NCBI RefSeq assembly: GCF_001570565.1
Contig: NZ_BBXE01000035.1
Location: forward strand, 1-64,000
Length of the DNA: 64,000 nucleotides
Reading direction: 5' to 3'
Source: Herbidospora yilanensis
GTDB lineage: Bacteria; Actinomycetota; Actinomycetes; Streptosporangiales; Streptosporangiaceae
Of the stretch, positions 60,697-64,000 are shown piece by piece (position 1 is the first letter of the stretch; each line of letters opens with the position of its first letter). The notes beneath the pieces were generated by a model. That model saw nothing but the letters and a program-made list of their open reading frames with translations, made no database searches and had not been told where the DNA came from. The translations under genes were made by a program, and so were the position numbers.

Positions 60697-61683
60697 ATGA
60701 GTGACGTGGGCATCAAGGATGTCGCCGCGCGGGCCGGAGTGTCGCCGGGCACCGTGTCCAACGTGCTCAACCGGCCCGAGAAGGTGTCGCCGGCGACCCG
60801 GGAGAAGGTCGAGGCGGCCGTCCGGGAGCTGGGGTTCGTGCGCCACGGGTCGGCCTCCACGCTGCGGGCCGGGCACAGCAAGACCATCGGCCTGTCGGTG
60901 ATCGACATCGGCAACCCGTTCTTCACCGACGTCACGGCCGGCGTGGAGGAGGTCGCCAGCGACCTCGGCTACGCCGTCATCCTCAGCAACTCGGCCGGAT
61001 CCCGGGCCAAGGAGGAGCGTAATCTGCTCGTGCTGGCCGAGCAGCGGGTGCGCGGGGTGCTGATCACCCCGTCCGACGAAGACCCGGCGCGGCTCGACCG
61101 GCTGCGCGAACGGGGCATCAGCGTCGTCCTGGTCGACCATCCGGCCCACCGCCCCGACCAGTGCTCGGTCGCGGTCAACGACATCGGCGGGGGCATGACG
61201 GCGGTGCGCCACCTCATGGAAAGGGGCGCGAAGTCGATCGTGTACGTCACGGGCCCCCTCACCATCCGCCAGTGCCTCGACCGCAGGGCGGGCGCCGAAC
61301 GCGCCTACGGCCGCCCGCTGCGGGTCGTCGAGATGGGCACGATGAACCCCCGCGCCGGCCAGCAGGCCGCCGAGAAGCTGCTCTCCGAGGGCGACCTGCC
61401 CGACGCGGTCTTCTGCGCGAACGATTTACTGGCCCTCGGCCTGATGCGCGACCTCACCCACGCGGGCGTCCGGGTGCCCGACGACGTCGCCCTGGTCGGC
61501 TACGACGACATCGACTTCGCGGCCGCCTCGGCGGTGTCGCTGACCTCGGTCCGCCAGCCCACCCACCAGCTCGGCCGGGTGGCGACCGAACTCCTGCTCG
61601 ACGAGTGCGACAACCCGGCCACCCACGCCCACCAGCAGATCATGTTCCAGCCCGAACTGGTGGTCCGCGAGTCGACCCGGTGA
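60697..61683 (+). CDS. LacI-family regulator
   Basis: 328 residues. Helix-turn-helix and hinge are classic: IKDVAARAGVSPGTVSNVLN (5-24), then LRAGHSKTIGLSVIDIGNPFF. The ligand domain ends with ALVGYDDIDFAAASAVSLTS and VRQPTHQLGRVATELLLDE. Codon 244 is a rare TTA. It follows the importer/isomerase/oxidase operon on the same strand and is its probable regulator. Its stop is four bases from the convergent GGCT gene. Confidence 0.94.
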   Translation: MSDVGIKDVAARAGVSPGTVSNVLNRPEKVSPATREKVEAAVRELGFVRHGSASTLRAGHSKTIGLSVIDIGNPFFTDVTAGVEEVASDLGYAVILSNSAGSRAKEERNLLVLAEQRVRGVLITPSDEDPARLDRLRERGISVVLVDHPAHRPDQCSVAVNDIGGGMTAVRHLMERGAKSIVYVTGPLTIRQCLDRRAGAERAYGRPLRVVEMGTMNPRAGQQAAEKLLSEGDLPDAVFCANDLLALGLMRDLTHAGVRVPDDVALVGYDDIDFAAASAVSLTSVRQPTHQLGRVATELLLDECDNPATHAHQQIMFQPELVVRESTR

Positions 61684-61687
61684 GCCC

Positions 61688-61996
61688 TCAGGCCGACTCG
61701 CGGGACAGGTAGACCCACGCGGTGACGCCCGACTTGAGGGTGACGAGACGGCGGGCGTACTCGACGCCCTCATAGGCGTCGGCGGCGGCCAGCTCCTCGG
61801 CGCCGAGCTGGTAGATCACGCCCAGCACCTCCTCACCGGGCGAGCGCTGGACGATCGGGACCGTGCCGCCGGGCATCTTCACCGTGGTCAGGCGATGGTT
61901 CGGCAACGCGTCGGGGCGACCTTCCAGGCGGCGGCCGAACCGGGCGAGCTGGACCCGTTCGAGCTGGAGGCTGCCGTACGAGAAGAGAAAGATCAC
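61688..61996 (-). CDS. Gamma-glutamylcyclotransferase-like (GGCT/AIG2) protein
   Basis: 102 residues. The GGCT fold shows IFLFSYGSLQLERVQ (glycine loop), PGEEVLGVIYQL with a conserved acidic pair, and DAYEGVEYARRLVTL (the DxYEG motif). The acidic active-site Glu is probably in GEEVLGV or YEGVEY. It may act on gamma-glutamyl amines or peptides. GTG 61996 start; the rpmG-rpmE2 terminator lies just upstream. Confidence 0.85.
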   Translation of the reverse strand: MIFLFSYGSLQLERVQLARFGRRLEGRPDALPNHRLTTVKMPGGTVPIVQRSPGEEVLGVIYQLGAEELAAADAYEGVEYARRLVTLKSGVTAWVYLSRESA

Positions 61997-62024
61997 CCGC
62001 CCAGTGTGCCAGCGAGCACAAAGA

Positions 62025-62057
62025 AAGAGCCGGCCGGGCAGGGCCCGGCCGGCTCTT
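62025..62057 (-). terminator. Intrinsic terminator of rpmG-rpmE2
   Basis: AAGAGCCGGCCGGGC pairs perfectly with GCCCGGCCGGCTCTT around AGG: fifteen pairs. On the - strand it is followed by TTTCTTTG, a good U-tract, nine bases after the rpmE2 stop. Confidence 0.92.
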
Positions 62058-62065
62058 CGAGAAGA

Positions 62066-62308
62066 TCACTTGCTGTAGCGGCGGCGGAACCGCTCGACGC
62101 GCCCGGCGGAGTCGACCACGCGGCTCTTGCCCGTGTAGAACGGGTGGCTGGCGGAACTGACGTCGACGTCGACGACCGGGTAGGTCTGGCCGTCCTCCCA
62201 CTCCACCGTCTTGTTCGACCGCACCGTCGACCTGGTCAGGATCGCGAAGCCCGCGCTCGGGTCGCGGAAGACCACGGGACGGTACTCGGGGTGGATGCCC
62301 TTCTTCAT
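62066..62308 (-). CDS. rpmE2: Ribosomal protein L31 type B (zinc-independent)
   Basis: 80 residues: [40 protein letters not shown] and [20 protein letters not shown]. The four Cys of zinc-binding L31 are absent. The type B paralogue replaces the zinc form under zinc starvation. It starts three bases after rpmG. Confidence 0.97.
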   Translation of the reverse strand: MKKGIHPEYRPVVFRDPSAGFAILTRSTVRSNKTVEWEDGQTYPVVDVDVSSASHPFYTGKSRVVDSAGRVERFRRRYSK

Positions 62309-62311
62309 GCG

Positions 62312-62476
62312 CTATCGCTCCTCTCGGAAGGTCACGTGCTGCCGGACGACGGGGTCGTACTTGCGCAACTCCATCCGGTCTGGGTCGTTGCGGCGGTTCT
62401 TCCTGGTCACGTAGGTCACACCGGTGCCCGCGGTGGACCGGAGCCGGACCAGCGGGCGGAGGTCACTTCGCTTCAT
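62312..62476 (-). CDS. rpmG: Ribosomal protein L33 (Cys-free, zinc-independent)
   Basis: 54 residues from ATG 62476: [40 protein letters not shown]. The CxxC pairs of zinc-binding L33 are missing. There is no SD; the ATG lies seven bases from a Zur-box palindrome and is probably leaderless. An in-frame ATG at 62497 would lie upstream of the Zur box and is unlikely. Confidence 0.95.
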   Translation of the reverse strand: MKRSDLRPLVRLRSTAGTGVTYVTRKNRRNDPDRMELRKYDPVVRQHVTFREER

Positions 62477-62482
62477 GGGATC

Positions 62483-62495
62483 GAAAACCGTTTTC
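62483..62495 (-). promoter_or_regulatory. Zur box controlling rpmG-rpmE2
   Basis: GAAAACCGTTTTC is a perfect palindrome around the central C, and T/A flanks give TCGAAAACCGTTTTCAA. It matches the actinobacterial Zur-box form TGAAAATCGTTTTCA closely. Seven bases separate it from the rpmG ATG. Zur would repress these Cys-free ribosomal proteins when zinc is present. Confidence 0.85.
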
Positions 62496-62523
62496 AAAGC
62501 GGGGATATTCCCCCGGTTCTACC

Positions 62524-62637
62524 GTGCCGGACACCGCGCTCCTCGGGAACGGCGACGGCCTGGCGCCGTCGGTGAGCAACGATGTCATCACTTTCTCCGC
62601 TGTTGCGGGGGCGACCTACTCGATCACACCTATCTAG
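62524..62637 (+). pseudogene. Remnant: C-terminal end of a secreted glycosidase-like protein
   Basis: A frame here reads VPDTALLGNGDGLAPSVSND followed by VITFSAVAGATYSITPI and a TAG at 62635-62637. The VxFxAxAGATYxxTP ending is typical of the C-terminal beta-sandwich of large actinobacterial glycosidases (GH95-like and others). Upstream the frame runs into the Zur box, so only the tail remains. A hairpin with T-tract follows directly. The match is by eye and the stretch is short. Confidence 0.45.
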
Positions 62638-62646
62638 ATCACCCGG

Positions 62647-62677
62647 AAGGCCGGTCACCACGCGTGGCCGACCTTTT
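62647..62677 (+). terminator. Hairpin with T-tract after the glycosidase remnant
   Basis: AAGGCCGGTCA pairs with TGGCCGACCTT (one mismatch, one wobble) around CCACGCG, followed by two more T (TTTT in all). It is nine bases after the remnant's stop and looks like that lost gene's own terminator. Confidence 0.55.
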
Positions 62678-62750
62678 GTGTCTGCAAAAACGACAAACTA
62701 ACACGCAAGATTCGGATCACCTTGCAAGAAAATCCCTCCAGACACGACAA

Positions 62751-62772
62751 AAGCCCCAAACAGCAGGGGCTT
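62751..62772 (-). terminator. Hairpin with T-tract on the - strand, no gene in front
   Basis: AAGCCCC pairs with GGGGCTT around AAACAGCA; on the - strand GGGGCTTTTG follows the T-rich form of an intrinsic terminator. No - strand gene precedes it, only 73 bases back to the IclR start. It could end a short antisense or leader RNA, or be a leftover of a deletion. Confidence 0.4.
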
Positions 62773-62829
62773 GACAGGATTTGAGGGCAATGCAACTCTC
62801 GCAAGCATGTTACAAGAATATGAAAATAG

Positions 62830-62846
62830 ATTCGAGTAACTCGAAT
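62830..62846. promoter_or_regulatory. Operator-like palindrome over the IclR start codon
   Basis: ATTCGAG-TAA-CTCGAAT is a perfect 7-base inverted repeat with a 3-base centre. Its last two bases are the first two of the IclR ATG (62845). The 80 bases upstream are AT-rich. Binding here would block transcription or a leaderless start. Confidence 0.6.
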
Positions 62847-63627
62847 GCAGAGTGGTCGTAAATCAGCAAGCGTCGACAAAGCCTTCGAGCTGGTGCACGC
62901 CGTCTCCGACGCCGGTCGCGACGGGATCACCCTGGGCGCGCTCGCGAGCCGCGCCGGGGTCGCCGTCAGCACCGCCCACCGGTACGTGACGTCCCTGCTC
63001 GAACTCGGAGTGCTCGACCGTGACCCGGCCGGGTCCTACCGGCTCGGGGTCACCCTGATCATGCTGGCCGGGCAGTACCTCGACGAGGACGGCCTGCGCG
63101 CCGCCGCCCGGCCCTACCTGGCCGAACTGGTGGAGCTGAGCGGGGAGACCGTGCACCTCGGGGTGCTGGTCGGCGAACAGATCGTGTACGTCGACAAGGT
63201 CGAGAGCGCGAAGTCGATCCGCCTGGTGTCGCACATCGGGAAGCGGGCGCCGCTCCACTGCACCGCCATGGGCAAGGCCATGCTCGCCCTGCTCGACCCC
63301 GCCCGTCGCGACGAGATCCTCTCGGGACCTCTCGACGTGCGCACGCCCAGGACCCTCACCGGGAACGCCCTGCTCGCCGAGCTGGGCGTGGTGCGGGACC
63401 AGGGCTTCGCGATCGACGACGAGGAGAACGAGGAAGGGGTGCGCTGCGTCGGCCTGGCGATCATGAACGCCTCCGGCGAGCCGGTCGGCGCGTTCAGCGT
63501 GTCGGCCCCGGCCGCGCGGTTCAGCCGCGACGACTGCCACCGCCTCGCCCCCAAGGCCCGCGCGATGGCCGCCGACATCAGCAAACGCATCGGCGGGCGA
63601 ACCCCCTATCGAAGGAGCAGCAGATGA
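62845..63627 (+). CDS. IclR-family regulator
   Basis: 260 residues. The N-terminal winged helix (SVDKAFELVHAVSDAGRDGI then LGALASRAGVAVSTAHRYVT) and the effector domain (TVHLGVLVGEQIVYVDKVES, LHCTAMGKAMLALLD, FAIDDEENEEGVRCVGLAIM) are complete. It overlaps the aldehyde dehydrogenase by four bases (ATGA), so it probably controls and is co-translated with that gene. Confidence 0.95.
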   Translation: MQSGRKSASVDKAFELVHAVSDAGRDGITLGALASRAGVAVSTAHRYVTSLLELGVLDRDPAGSYRLGVTLIMLAGQYLDEDGLRAAARPYLAELVELSGETVHLGVLVGEQIVYVDKVESAKSIRLVSHIGKRAPLHCTAMGKAMLALLDPARRDEILSGPLDVRTPRTLTGNALLAELGVVRDQGFAIDDEENEEGVRCVGLAIMNASGEPVGAFSVSAPAARFSRDDCHRLAPKARAMAADISKRIGGRTPYRRSSR

Positions 63628-64000
63628 CCATTCTCGTGCGGAATCCGGGGACCGGTGAGCCTCTCGGCGAGGTGCCCGACCTGGACGCCGACGCGGTCCT
63701 GGCCGCCATCGCGGACGCGCAGAAGGGGCAGCGCGCGATGGCGGCCATGCCCGGCCACGAACGGGCGGCCCTGTTACGCCGGGTGGCCGACCTGATCGAG
63801 GGTGAGATCGAGTCGCTGGCGAACCTGCTGGCGAGCGAGAACGGCAAGCCCCTGACGCAGTGCCGGGGTGAGGTCGAGGCCGCGATCCGGATCTGGCGCG
63901 GCTACTCGGCCGAGGCGACCCGCCTGTTCGGGCGGCAGACGCCGATGGACGCCGTGCCCGGCATGGAGCGCCACCTGGCCGTGACGATCCGCGAGCCGCT
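63624..64000 (+). CDS. Aldehyde dehydrogenase (partial, 5' end)
   Basis: The first 125 residues of an ALDH: MTILVRNPGTGEPLGEVPDL, the helix AAIADAQKGQRAMAAMPGHE, RRVADLIEGEIESLANLLAS ENGKPLTQ and FGRQTPMDAVPG. The catalytic Glu/Cys region lies beyond the window. Resembles succinate-semialdehyde or lactaldehyde-type enzymes. GGAG lies before ATG 63624. Codon 51 is a rare TTA. Confidence 0.92.
   Translation, partial: MTILVRNPGTGEPLGEVPDLDADAVLAAIADAQKGQRAMAAMPGHERAALLRRVADLIEGEIESLANLLASENGKPLTQCRGEVEAAIRIWRGYSAEATRLFGRQTPMDAVPGMERHLAVTIREP

Noticed and set aside
1-64000. tRNA or rRNA genes
   Set aside because: No cloverleaf with CCA-like end or rRNA core sequence was found by eye; stem-loops seen are terminators or operators.
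1-64000. Mobile elements or integration sites
   Set aside because: No transposase, integrase, terminal inverted repeats or flanking direct repeats were seen; the SpdB-like gene at 38578 has no plasmid partners.

Overview
The window is very GC-rich DNA with dense, mostly GC3-biased genes, GTG/TTG starts and many leaderless or SD-led genes. It has no tRNA, rRNA, CRISPR or insertion sequence that I can see. The gene families point to a filamentous actinomycete: DmdR/IdeR iron box, Zur box with Cys-free L31/L33 paralogues, a LAL-type LuxR regulator, TipA-type MerR, rare TTA codons, F420-type luciferase-like oxidoreductase and an Rv2525c-like domain. The style resembles Streptosporangiaceae, but I cannot fix the genus from sequence reading alone.

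Layout. 1-6.9 kb: the 3' end of a secreted discoidin/FN3 protein, an AbrB-type membrane protein, the iron-uptake operon efeUOB with an iron box, and a BlaI/M56-peptidase pair. 7.0-11.1 kb: a large secreted SGNH hydrolase with ten FG-GAP-like repeats, then a frameshifted luciferase-like monooxygenase. 11.2-19.7 kb: a phosphatase-like membrane protein facing a four-gene DNA-repair block read HerA, SbcD (Mre11), SbcC (Rad50), NurA. 19.7-25.8 kb: a HIT protein, Asp23, MarR, thrS, a degenerate GH25 protein, and a TetR/oxidoreductase pair with matching operator-like sites. 25.8-33.2 kb: a sulfotransferase/glycosyltransferase pair and a group of unexported peptidoglycan- or peptide-related proteins (Rv2525c-like, BtrH-like, permuted NlpC/P60).

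33.2-40.6 kb: a polyamine operon (decarboxylase, speD, speE) with an inverted repeat in its leader, a MOSC-reductase-ferredoxin fusion, pirin, a SpdB-like membrane protein and an ECF sigma factor. 40.6-49.6 kb: a LAL regulator, an ABC ATPase, a GH35-like glycosidase divergent from a ROK repressor, and recQ. 49.6-61.7 kb: a MerR regulator, a zinc dehydrogenase, and a sugar locus. The sugar locus holds an ABC importer, a TIM-barrel epimerase/isomerase, a secreted ThuA-sorbosone dehydrogenase-CBM6-ricin protein and a LacI regulator. 61.7-64 kb: a GGCT-like protein, Zur-controlled rpmG-rpmE2, a glycosidase remnant, and an IclR regulator with a partial aldehyde dehydrogenase.

How they work together. 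The clearest functional units are ferrous/ferric iron import (efeUOB), double-strand-break end processing (HerA-NurA-Mre11-Rad50), spermidine-type polyamine synthesis, zinc-sparing ribosome remodelling, and the sugar locus. In the sugar locus a secreted carbohydrate oxidase could make or sense an oxidised sugar that the ABC importer and isomerase then use. The last point is inference from gene families and neighbourhood.
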